Assembly: GCF_020991275.1 (NCBI RefSeq) | Contig: NZ_JAJLQY010000014.1 | Span: forward strand, 62,001-126,000 | Direction: 5' to 3' | DNA: 64,000 nucleotides | From: Actinocorallia sp. API 0066 | GTDB lineage: Bacteria > Actinomycetota > Actinomycetes > Streptosporangiales > Streptosporangiaceae | Part shown: one piece after another, positions 29,701 to 36,897 of the stretch | Layout of the letters: every line of letters starts with the position of its first letter | Numbering within the stretch: the first letter of the stretch is position 1 | Position numbers and translations under genes: made by a program | Notes under the pieces: generated by a model | The model's input: the letters and a program-made list of their open reading frames with translations, nothing else | The model's database searches: none | Told to the model about the DNA's origin: nothing

Positions 29701-30297
29701 CATCAACTCAAGGAAGTAGTTCTCCCTGCCAAAGATGTCCTGATATTTGGCCGCATGCTCTTTGGCCTTCTCGTACTGCCCAAGCCGCAACCGCGTCTGC
29801 ACCGCCCCCGACGGACACCCCGTCGTCGCGATGATCCCCTCGTGGTACAGGTCGAACAGCTCGTCGTCCATCCGGGGGTACTTCCGCATCCGCCCCTCAA
29901 GCGACGCCAACGAACTGATCCGGAACAGGTTCCGCAGCCCCTGCGCCGTGTACGCCCACATCGTCTTGTGCAGGTACGTCCCGGTCGCCGACACGTCCCC
30001 GCCCAGCCCCGTCTGCTCGTTCGACTTCCGCTGGTGCGGCTCCCCCCAGAACACCGGCTGCTTGTGAAACCGGGACTCAGGGCTCACATACCCCTCAATC
30101 CCAATAATCGGCTTAACCCCCGACCCCTTCGCCTTCTTGTGAAACTCATAAGCCCCATGCAAGTTCCCATGATCACTCATAGCGATCGCCGGCATCCCAA
30201 GCTCCGCCGCCCGATCCGTAAGCTTCCCCACCTTCGCCGCCCCATCAAGCATCGAGTACTCGGTGTGAACATGCAGGTGAACAAACGAATCAGCCAT
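26707..30297 (-). CDS. dnaE: DNA polymerase III subunit alpha
   Basis: Replicative polymerase catalytic subunit, about 1196 residues. The PHP domain starts [19 protein letters not shown] and has [13 protein letters not shown]. The polymerase core is marked by [16 protein letters not shown] and the acidic catalytic motif [12 protein letters not shown]. Further on are [10 protein letters not shown], the finger/thumb regions, [27 protein letters not shown] (which forms family motifs) and a C-terminal OB-fold. This arrangement is DnaE1, not the shorter DnaE2/ImuA-linked type. ATG 30297 is preferred over the TTG two codons upstream. The gene is flanked by unrelated genes and converges on the 2H phosphoesterase gene. 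Confidence 0.97.
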   Translation of the reverse strand: [1196 protein letters not shown]

Positions 30298-30462
30298 GCT
30301 CAACAGACCTTTCGCGACGGACGGACGGGGACCGTCTCACCCTATCGACCCCCCACCCCACCCCGCCCCCACAAGCCCCAACCCGATCCCCCCCACCCGC
30401 CCCAGCCCACAAAGACCGAACAACCCCGCAGAAACAACAACGACTCCCCCGCCCAGCACCCG

Positions 30463-32544
30463 TCAGTCAGGAACACCGTAGAGATCCTTGAGCCGCTCAA
30501 CAAACGACTCCAGAGCTTGCGTCGTGGGGTGTCCGGAGCCAAGCCCAGCCAACGCACACCGATGAGCCCCAACAGCCGCCGCCACCGCCTCCGAAGCCCG
30601 CCCGAGGTCACGGTAAGTGGCAGCCAGATTCCCCAACCTGATGGCGACGGTGGGGTGGTCATCACCCAGCGCAGCACGGGTGATCTCCAACGCCCGCTGC
30701 TCCAACGGCAACGCTTCCGACGCACGCCCCAGGTCACAATAAATGACAGCCAGATTCCCCAACCTGATAGCGACGTCAGGGTGGTCATCACCCAGCGCAG
30801 CACGGGTGATCTCCAACGCCCGCTCGAACAGGGGCAACGCTTTCGACGCATGCCCCAGGACGCTGAAAGTGCCAGCCAGATTCTCCAACCTGATGGCGAC
30901 GCGAGGGTGGTCATCACCCAGCACAACACGGGTGATCTCCAACGCCCGCTGCTCCAACGGCAACGCTTCCCACGCACGCCCCAGGTCACAATAAGTGACA
31001 GCCAGATTCCCCAAACAGGTGGCGACGTCAGGGTGGTCATCACCCAGCACAACACGGGTGATCTCCAACGCCCGCTCGAACAGGGGCAACGCTTCCGACG
31101 CACGCCCCAGGCCGCTGTAAGTGACAGCCAGATTCCCCAGCCAGGTGGCGACGTCAGGGTGGTCGTCGTTCAGGGTGGTGTGGGTGATGGCGGTGGTGAG
31201 GAGGGTGTGGGCTTGTTGGTGTTGGCCTTGGGTGTTGTGGAAGATGCTGGTTTGGTTGAGGAGGGTGCCGAGTTCGGGGGGGTGTGGGGTGGTGGGGTAG
31301 TGGGTGGTGAGGTGGTGGATGTGGGGGAGGAGGGCGCGCCATTGGGGCCAGCCGTTGACGTTGTTTTGGGGGTCGTCGGGGGTGGTGTGGAGGAGCCAGG
31401 TGAGGGCGGTGTGGTGGGGTTGATGGTGGGTGGGGGTGGTGTGGAGGATGACGGCTTGGGTGAGGCGGTGGAGGCTGATGGTGTGGTCGGTGAGGGTGAT
31501 GATGTTGTGGGAGGCGAGGGTGCCGAGGGCGTCGTCGGTGGTGAAGGGGTCGGTGCCGGGTGGGGTGGTGAGGGCGCGGGGGATGGCGTCCGGGGCGTAG
31601 CAGGCGAGGGTTTGCAGCAAGGGGATGCTGTCGGGGGCGTCTTGAGCTAGGGCTTGGAGGGTGATGTCCCACAGGCGGGCGATGGTGGCCTGTGCTTTGT
31701 CTCCGTTGGCGGCGCTCTCATAGACGCGGGCGGGTTGTTCGCGGAGTGCGGTCAGGTAGCGGGCGAGGGGGATGCGCTTTTGCCGGATGTAGGCGGCGGC
31801 CTGGTCCAAGGCCAGGGGCAGGTAGCCGAGTTCTTCGGCGATCTGTGCTGCTGTGTCGCGTTCGGCTGGTTGGGTGTGGCCGCTGACCTCCATCAGCAGG
31901 CGGATGGCGGCGTCCGGGTCGAGCAGGCCGAGGCGGATGGTGCTGGTGGTTCCGGGCCAGCGCACGTCGCGGCGGCTGGTGACCAGCACGCTCCCGCCCT
32001 CCAGGACGGCTAGCCATGGCTCCAGGTGGGTGGGTTCGTTGACGTTGTCGAGGATCAGCAGCCATCCGGGATGGGCCGCCAGCCAGCCCACCGCCCAGCG
32101 GGCCGCTTCCTCATCGGATGCCTCTCGCGCTGCTTCGGGAACCAGAGAGCGCGTGAGATCGGCCAGCCCGGACAGGATCTGCTCGGGGCCTTCAGCGGCG
32201 ACCCACCACACCGTCCGCGAGCGGGCGCGCTGTTCGTGGGCGTACTGCAACGCCAGCTCCGACTTGCCCACCCCACCCAGCCCGGTCAACGCCTGGGTGA
32301 CCACCACCTCCCCACCCGCCGACAACGCCTCGGCCAGCCGCTCGTAGTCGGCGTCCCGGCCCACGAACACCTTCGTCGCGGGCCGGGGCACCTGCCACAG
32401 TCCGCCCTCGGCGACGACGTCGGCGGGCGGGGGCAACAGCACAGCCTCACGAATGACGTCGCCCACGTGGGCGGACGAATTTATGATGTCCCCCAAAGCG
32501 GCGAAGGAACCGGCGCCGAACGCCGTGACCCGCTCGCCTGTCAC
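30463..32544 (-). CDS. STAND NTPase: NB-ARC plus tetratricopeptide repeats, with N-terminal Gly/Ala motif
   Basis: A 693-residue signalling ATPase of the NLR-like STAND class. Order: an N-terminal motif VTAFGAGSFAALGDI (residues 6-20), a linker, the FVGRDADYERL lead-in, Walker A TGLGGVGKSE (87-96), Walker B WLLILDNV (161-168), TSRR sensor, GYLPLALDQAAAYI, a winged-helix-like region and C-terminal kinesin-light-chain-type TPRs (about 490-660). GTG 32544 overlaps the stop of the upstream membrane-protein gene as GTGA. That upstream protein carries two versions of the same N-terminal motif, suggesting homotypic contact. STAND proteins of this type act as ligand-triggered switches in immunity or development; the trigger here is unknown. 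Confidence 0.8.
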   Translation of the reverse strand: MTGERVTAFGAGSFAALGDIINSSAHVGDVIREAVLLPPPADVVAEGGLWQVPRPATKVFVGRDADYERLAEALSAGGEVVVTQALTGLGGVGKSELALQYAHEQRARSRTVWWVAAEGPEQILSGLADLTRSLVPEAAREASDEEAARWAVGWLAAHPGWLLILDNVNEPTHLEPWLAVLEGGSVLVTSRRDVRWPGTTSTIRLGLLDPDAAIRLLMEVSGHTQPAERDTAAQIAEELGYLPLALDQAAAYIRQKRIPLARYLTALREQPARVYESAANGDKAQATIARLWDITLQALAQDAPDSIPLLQTLACYAPDAIPRALTTPPGTDPFTTDDALGTLASHNIITLTDHTISLHRLTQAVILHTTPTHHQPHHTALTWLLHTTPDDPQNNVNGWPQWRALLPHIHHLTTHYPTTPHPPELGTLLNQTSIFHNTQGQHQQAHTLLTTAITHTTLNDDHPDVATWLGNLAVTYSGLGRASEALPLFERALEITRVVLGDDHPDVATCLGNLAVTYCDLGRAWEALPLEQRALEITRVVLGDDHPRVAIRLENLAGTFSVLGHASKALPLFERALEITRAALGDDHPDVAIRLGNLAVIYCDLGRASEALPLEQRALEITRAALGDDHPTVAIRLGNLAATYRDLGRASEAVAAAVGAHRCALAGLGSGHPTTQALESFVERLKDLYGVPD
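30592..31170 (-). repeat. Tandem 126-bp repeats encoding 42-residue TPR units
   Basis: The block GTGGTC(A/G)TC recurs at 30655, 30781, 30907, 31033 and 31159, exactly 126 bp apart. Each unit encodes 42 residues of the form LGNLAVTYxxLGRASEALPL. The copies are nearly identical at DNA level, indicating recent expansion or ongoing exchange. Confidence 0.9.
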
Positions 32545-33011
32545 GGGGTACCGCTTCCCTCGTCGGTGACTTCGATCCGCACCCCGTCGATGTCGCCGCC
32601 CGCCGCGGCCGCGCCGAGCCCGTATGCCGAGATCCCCTCCGGCGCCGGCGCCGGCGCGTCCGGCGGAGAGCCCGCGCCCGCCGCGCTGTGGCGGGTCACG
32701 CGCGTTGAGGAGTTCCGCACCGACCCCTTCGCCGCGAACGTGCCGGCCCCCAACGCCGACACCCTCGGTTCCTCGGACGCGGGCGCGGGCTCCGGTCCCG
32801 GTGCGGGAGGAGTCACGGCCAGCGCTCGGCGGGCCAGCACCACCGACCACCCCGACACCACCAGCCCCAGCAGCGAGACGAACGCCCCCATCACGCTCGC
32901 CGCCTTGTCCGCATCGTCCAAGCCCAGCTTCACGAACCACGCCCCCAGCCCGGCCACCGCCAGCCCCCCGGCCACAGCAGCCCCCGCCCACACCACCCGA
33001 GACGTCGTCAT
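32541..33011 (-). CDS. Small two-helix membrane protein with two Gly/Ala motifs shared with the adjacent STAND protein
   Basis: Family not recognised. The 156-residue product has two membrane helices (about 8-28 and 40-62) and a Pro-rich tail likely to be cytosolic. The tail contains VSALGAGTFAAKGSV (84-98) and ISAYGLGAAAAGGDI (127-141), both of which line up with VTAFGAGSFAALGDI of the STAND protein encoded immediately downstream. The shared motif and the 4-base GTGA overlap argue that the two work together. This resembles the layout of bacterial NLR/partner pairs that signal through matching short amyloid-like motifs, but that is inference. The start at 33011 (MTTSRVVW) puts the first helix near the N-terminus. 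Confidence 0.65.
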   Translation of the reverse strand: MTTSRVVWAGAAVAGGLAVAGLGAWFVKLGLDDADKAASVMGAFVSLLGLVVSGWSVVLARRALAVTPPAPGPEPAPASEEPRVSALGAGTFAAKGSVRNSSTRVTRHSAAGAGSPPDAPAPAPEGISAYGLGAAAAGGDIDGVRIEVTDEGSGTP

Positions 33012-33126
33012 ACCCACATTCTCAACTACAACGACAAGATCACACAGCAAAGCCGCGTCACCCCCAAAGAACCCACCTGGCCGTTCCCGGCCACCCCACC
33101 CGCCCCCGAACAGCGCCACCCCCGCC

Positions 33127-33270
33127 CTACCCGGACGAATCAGCCATCCTCGACAAACCTCCCCACGCGAAGGGGGGCTGGAGGAAGACGGCGTCGTGGA
33201 TGTGGCGGATGGTGCTGAACCAGTCCGGAGGGAGCCTGGCGTTCTCGGATTCCAGGGTGATCTCGTTCAT
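33127..33270 (-). CDS. Short ORF (47 residues) overlapping the end of the NB-ARC gene
   Basis: The ATG at 33270 overlaps the stop of the 702-residue NB-ARC gene as ATGA, the usual sign of translational coupling. The product is 47 residues, starts MNEITLESENARLPPDWFST, continues IRHIHDAVFLQPPFAWG and ends in ADSSG. It has mixed charged and aromatic content and does not look like random high-GC frame. It may be a real small protein, or the surviving N-terminus of a longer gene that has lost its remainder. No family is recognised. Confidence 0.5.
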   Translation of the reverse strand: MNEITLESENARLPPDWFSTIRHIHDAVFLQPPFAWGGLSRMADSSG

Positions 33271-35375
33271 GCGGTGTCGGCGGCTTTGGTGTTCAGGGCG
33301 TTGCTCAGGGTTTGTTCTCCGAGGTGTTCGTAGAGTTCGGCGGCGCGCGACCAGTGCGCCCGTGCGGCCGGGGCGTCGCCGAGTGCGTGCCGGACGTCTC
33401 CGAGGACGGCCAGCGCCATCGCCTGGCTCCGGCCGTCCTTGAACCGGTCGAACGTCCGGACTGCCCGTGCCAGCGGTTCGAGGGCCTCGTCGTGGCGGCC
33501 GAGTGCCACGAGTGCTCGCGCGAGCGGCAGCGCCCCCCAGGCGACGCTCCAGTCGTCCCCCAGGTCGGTGAAGATCCGGACGGCTTCCGCGCCGAACGCC
33601 ACGGCTTCGTGGAAGCGCCCCTGGACGGCCTCGTGCTCGCCGAGGCTGAGCAGCGCCATCCCCTCACCCCGGAGCACCCTTCCGGCGCGGAAGACGTCCA
33701 GGGCGGCGCGGAAGTGCCGCTCGGCCTCCGGGAAGTTCCCCGTCGCCTCCCGGATCAGCCCCAGCCCCCTCAAGGAGAAGCCGGTAAGCCAGGCGTCGCC
33801 GCTCTCCCTGGCGTAGGAGATGGCGCTCTCATAGTTGGCTATCGCGCTGTCCGTCCGGCCGCCTCGCCAGTCCGCGTCGCCGAGCGCGAAGAGGTTCGAC
33901 GCCTCGCCCAGCCGGTCGCCGAGTATCCGGGCGGCCTCGGTTCCGACGCGGTGGATCTCTTCCCACTCGGCCCAGAAGGAGTGGAGTTCGAAGAAGCCGT
34001 CCGCCGCGACGGGCAGCTTCCACGCGATGTCGTACTGGCCGGTCTCCATCGCCCGCGTCAGCGCGGACAGCACGTTCAGCCGCTCGACCTCGAACCAGCT
34101 CATGGCCGTCTCGGCGTCGGGGAACTCCGGTAGCGGAAGCCGCCCCTTCGGAACGAGCGGCACCTCGTGCGAGTAGGGGAGGATCGCCCTACGGCCGGCG
34201 TCGGTCGCCAGGAGGTACCAGCTCAGGACGCGGCGGGTCGCCCGTGCCTGGTCCTGGGGGCTGGTCTCGTCTCCCAGACGTTCCTTCGCATAGGTCCTGA
34301 GCAGGTCGTGCAAGCGGTACCGGTTCCCTGACGTCCGCTCCAGAAGGTGCGTCGTTGTGAGGCCGTCGAGGAGCCGCCGCGAGGCGTGGTGGTCGGCGGA
34401 GTCGAGGATCGCCATCGCGGCCTCGGTGCTGAACTCCCGGCCGGGGTGGAGGCCGAGCAGCCGGAACGCGCGCCGTGTCTCCGGTGACAGCGCGTGGTAC
34501 GACCACGAGAACGCCGCGCGCACGTCACTGAGTTCGTCCTCGCCGGAAGCGAGGGAATCCAGCCTGTGCTGTTCCTCTTCGAGTTCGAAGACGAGATCCG
34601 ACAGCAGGAGTCCGGGGCGGTTCACCGCGCGTTCCGCGACGACGCGCAACGCCAGCGGAAGACGGCCGCACAATTCGGCGACGCGGGCGGCGGCGTCCGG
34701 CTCGGCCGCGACACGCGCGGAGCCGACGGCCAGGCCGAGAAGCTCGACCGCGTCAGAAGGAGCAAGTACGTCCAGGGTCACACGAGCAGCCCCTTCCCTC
34801 GCCACCAACCCTGACAGGGTACTTCTGCTCGTGACCAGCACAAAGCATCCGCTCGACGCCGGGAGGAGCGGTCTCACCGTGGCGGTGTCGGCCGCGTTGT
34901 CGAGGATCACGAGCATCCGTCGCTCATTGGTCAGCGACCGGAACAGCGCGGAGCGCTCCTCGACGCTCGCGGGAATGGCCTCCTTGGGCACGTTCAGCGC
35001 CCGGAGGAAACCGTCGAGCGCCTGACCCGCGCTCAACGGGTTGCTCGGCCCATAACCTCCGAGGTCGATGTACAGATCTCCGTCTCGGAACCGGTCCCGT
35101 ACCCGATGCGCCCAATGGACGACGAGCGCGGTCTTGCCCACGCCGGGGGCTCCGGCGACGGCGGAGACCACGCCCGTGCCGCTTTCCGCCGCCAGAAGAC
35201 GATCGAGGGCGTCCTGTGTCTCGGCTCGGTTGACGAAGCCGCCTGCCGGAAGAGGAAGCTGTCTCGGTCGCGGCATGGCGTGCGCGGTGGCGGCCAGATT
35301 GATCGATCCGTGCAGGGTGTTGATTTGGACGACGGTGTCGGAATCGCCGGTGAACTCGTTGGGTGAGCCCTGCAT
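33267..35375 (-). CDS. NB-ARC/TPR STAND regulator (AfsR-like without SARP domain)
   Basis: A 702-residue signalling ATPase. The N-terminus contains TVVQINTLHGSINL (14-27), a short motif of the kind found in front of many actinobacterial STAND proteins. Then come the FVNRAETQDALDRLL lead-in, Walker A AGAPGVGKTAL (74-84), RRMLVILDNAAD (Walker B), TSRSTLSGL, CGRLPLALRVVAERA and a winged-helix region. C-terminal TPRs follow (about 480-690). It matches the NB-ARC plus TPR part of AfsR-type regulators but lacks the DNA-binding and bacterial transcriptional-activator domains, so it is not a SARP. It lies 20 bp after the DUF6879 gene and is coupled to the 47-residue ORF. Confidence 0.85.
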   Translation of the reverse strand: MQGSPNEFTGDSDTVVQINTLHGSINLAATAHAMPRPRQLPLPAGGFVNRAETQDALDRLLAAESGTGVVSAVAGAPGVGKTALVVHWAHRVRDRFRDGDLYIDLGGYGPSNPLSAGQALDGFLRALNVPKEAIPASVEERSALFRSLTNERRMLVILDNAADTATVRPLLPASSGCFVLVTSRSTLSGLVAREGAARVTLDVLAPSDAVELLGLAVGSARVAAEPDAAARVAELCGRLPLALRVVAERAVNRPGLLLSDLVFELEEEQHRLDSLASGEDELSDVRAAFSWSYHALSPETRRAFRLLGLHPGREFSTEAAMAILDSADHHASRRLLDGLTTTHLLERTSGNRYRLHDLLRTYAKERLGDETSPQDQARATRRVLSWYLLATDAGRRAILPYSHEVPLVPKGRLPLPEFPDAETAMSWFEVERLNVLSALTRAMETGQYDIAWKLPVAADGFFELHSFWAEWEEIHRVGTEAARILGDRLGEASNLFALGDADWRGGRTDSAIANYESAISYARESGDAWLTGFSLRGLGLIREATGNFPEAERHFRAALDVFRAGRVLRGEGMALLSLGEHEAVQGRFHEAVAFGAEAVRIFTDLGDDWSVAWGALPLARALVALGRHDEALEPLARAVRTFDRFKDGRSQAMALAVLGDVRHALGDAPAARAHWSRAAELYEHLGEQTLSNALNTKAADTA

Positions 35376-35395
35376 TCTTGTCAGCCCGTCGTGGC

Positions 35396-35953
35396 TTAGA
35401 AAAGGCCGCCGTGTCTTGCTGTGAAGGCGTCGAACGGGAGGGAACGGGCGACTGCCAGGTCTCGCCAGTAGTTCGCCTGAACGATCGTCTCCGGGTCGTC
35501 CACGACCTCCGCGGCCTCGAACTCGCCGTCGTCCTTGTAATGCATGGTGACGAGGGCGGACGAGTCGAACAGCCAGTAGTCATAACGCGGAAGGCCCTCG
35601 GGGAACTCGCCCGGCGCGACGGGGATGAGTCGCACTTCCTCACCCGCGGGCACGGTGTGCACGTAGGCCCAGGCGCACTCGAACCTCACGTAGTCGGACA
35701 GCGGCTCCTCGACCACGTGGACGCGGTGCAGGCGCTTGCCGGCCTGTGTCGCGGGACGGACGGTCCCCTCGATCCAGTTCGCGATCCCGGGGAACTCGCC
35801 GCGCTGCTGCCCGCTCAGGAAGAGGTCGAACTCGGCCTTCTCGTAATCGACGCCGTAGCGCTGCAACGACTCCAGCCGGTACGCGGTGAAGCGGAATTCG
35901 CGGAAGAATCGGTTGAACTCCGGATCGTCGAGAGAGTGGAAAACCCGACCCAC
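35396..35953 (-). CDS. DUF6879 family protein
   Basis: A cytosolic 185-residue protein of the actinobacterial DUF6879 type, recognised by its N-terminal FHSLDDPEFNRFFREFRFTAYRLESLQRY, the central VRFECAWAYVHTVPAGEEVRLIP and the late YDYWLFDSSALVTMHY. Biochemical function is not established. The GTG at 35953 directly follows the TAA of the 74-residue gene, with no gap. Genes of this family are usually found beside small proteins, XRE regulators and DUF397 proteins, as here. The NB-ARC gene downstream is probably in the same transcript. Confidence 0.8.
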   Translation of the reverse strand: MGRVFHSLDDPEFNRFFREFRFTAYRLESLQRYGVDYEKAEFDLFLSGQQRGEFPGIANWIEGTVRPATQAGKRLHRVHVVEEPLSDYVRFECAWAYVHTVPAGEEVRLIPVAPGEFPEGLPRYDYWLFDSSALVTMHYKDDGEFEAAEVVDDPETIVQANYWRDLAVARSLPFDAFTARHGGLF

Positions 35954-36178
35954 TTAACGGTCCCCGCCCTTGGCCCGCAACCGCTCCACAGCGCCCAGCA
36001 GCACCTCGGGCGCTATCTGTAGCGCGATCTCCCCGGGCAGGACGTTGACCAGATTCGAGAAGGTGTCCTGATCCACAGCGGACCCCTGGACCACGATCTG
36101 ACCATTTTCGGCCAGGTAGATCGCTGGACAGCCGTTGCCACCCGAGTTCTGGTCCTTATAGAGCATCTCAAGGCGCAT
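35954..36178 (-). CDS. Small conserved partner of DUF6879
   Basis: A 74-residue protein starting MRLEMLYKDQNSGGNGCPAI, with AENGQIVVQG and a C-terminal helix (APEVLLGAVERLRAK). No catalytic motif or membrane helix. It abuts the DUF6879 gene (TAA then GTG), and such pairs recur in actinobacteria, so the two probably form a functional unit. It is the first gene of the minus-strand block that runs to 30463. The 281-bp space upstream (36179-36459) holds the terminator of the XRE/DUF397 operon and no other gene. Confidence 0.75.
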   Translation of the reverse strand: MRLEMLYKDQNSGGNGCPAIYLAENGQIVVQGSAVDQDTFSNLVNVLPGEIALQIAPEVLLGAVERLRAKGGDR

Positions 36179-36422
36179 CGCATTACTCCCTCATGGCGGC
36201 CCGCAAACCGGCGCCAACTTACCTCAGGAGTCTTTATACGTCAATCACCGACCAACCCCGTCCCCGATGCAAACAAAGCCTTCACCATTACCCACTTCTA
36301 CCCCAAAAGTGTTGACGCGCCCACTTTGTGCGAAACGGCGACGGCAAAGCGACAGACCGAAACCGCGAACGGGCGGCGTTCTCGGGAGGTTTCCTTGTGG
36401 GGTGTTGGGGGTGTTGGGGTGG

Positions 36423-36452
36423 GCCCCCGGCCGGGGTGAGCCGGCCGGGGGC
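36423..36452 (-). terminator. Rho-independent-like hairpin after the XRE-DUF397 operon
   Basis: A perfect 12-bp GC stem (GCCCCCGGCCGG and its complement) has a 6-base loop and sits 8 bases beyond the stop of the last DUF397 gene. There is no strong T-run on this strand. Confidence 0.7.
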
Positions 36453-36459
36453 TTTCGGG

Positions 36460-36660
36460 TTAGGGGTTTGGGTGGGTTGTTTTGGTTTGGGTTAGGAGGT
36501 GGCGGAAGGAGGAGGGGGCTAGTTCCAGGTGGCCGAGTTCGGGGGTTTTGCTGTCGCGGATGCCCACTGTGTGGCCGGACTTGGCTAGTTCTACGCACTC
36601 CTGGTCGGCGTTGCTGTGGGTGCTTTTGCGCCAGGTTGCGGTGGTGAAGTCGGGAACCAT
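36460..36660 (-). CDS. DUF397 domain protein (second of tandem pair)
   Basis: A 66-residue DUF397 protein with the family pattern FTTATWRKSTHSNADQECVE followed by VGIRDSKTPELGHLELAPSS. DUF397 proteins are typically encoded with XRE/DUF5753 regulators and act as small antagonist-like partners in whiJ-type developmental clusters. It differs from the upstream copy at few positions and is therefore a recent tandem duplicate. The C-terminal tail (LLTQTKTTHPNP) is where the two differ most. It lies 30 bp after the first copy. Confidence 0.9.
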   Translation of the reverse strand: MVPDFTTATWRKSTHSNADQECVELAKSGHTVGIRDSKTPELGHLELAPSSFRHLLTQTKTTHPNP

Positions 36661-36690
36661 GTCAACCTCCTGTGGGAAGGGGGAACCCTT

Positions 36691-36897
36691 TTAGAGTTCC
36701 AGGGGGTTCGCCTTCGTCTTCACGTGGGTGAGGAACTGGCCGAAGGAGGACGGGGCCAGTTCCAGGTGGCCGCGCTCGGGGGTCTTGCTGTCGCGGACGC
36801 CCACCGTGCGGCCGGACTTGGCTAGCTCCACGCACTCCTGGTCGGCGTTGCTGCGGGTGCTCTTGCGCCAGGTCGCGGCGGTGAAGTCGGTGCTCAT
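36691..36897 (-). CDS. DUF397 domain protein (first of tandem pair)
   Basis: A 68-residue DUF397 protein (STDFTAATWRKSTRSNADQE, then VGVRDSKTPERGHLELAPSS). ATG 36897 overlaps the XRE stop as ATGA, so its translation is coupled to the regulator. It probably binds or modulates the XRE protein, as proposed for related WhiJ clusters. An almost identical gene follows at 36460-36660. Confidence 0.9.
   Translation of the reverse strand: MSTDFTAATWRKSTRSNADQECVELAKSGRTVGVRDSKTPERGHLELAPSSFGQFLTHVKTKANPLEL

Noticed and set aside
30592-31170. CRISPR array
   Set aside because: The regular repeats are 126 bp, in frame and encode TPR units; there are no spacers. No CRISPR-like array was seen elsewhere in the window.
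26839-31650. Very long plus-strand open frame (about 1600 codons) opposite dnaE and the STAND gene
   Set aside because: Its translation is Asp/Val/Arg/His-rich with no motifs, the expected antisense shadow of high-GC coding sequence; dnaE on the other strand has complete motifs.
30463-35375. SARP-type antibiotic regulator assignment for the NB-ARC/TPR genes
   Set aside because: No N-terminal DNA-binding or bacterial transcriptional-activator domain is present in either protein.
36239-36459. Additional small gene in the gap before the 74-residue gene
   Set aside because: Only low-complexity frames and the terminator hairpin are present.
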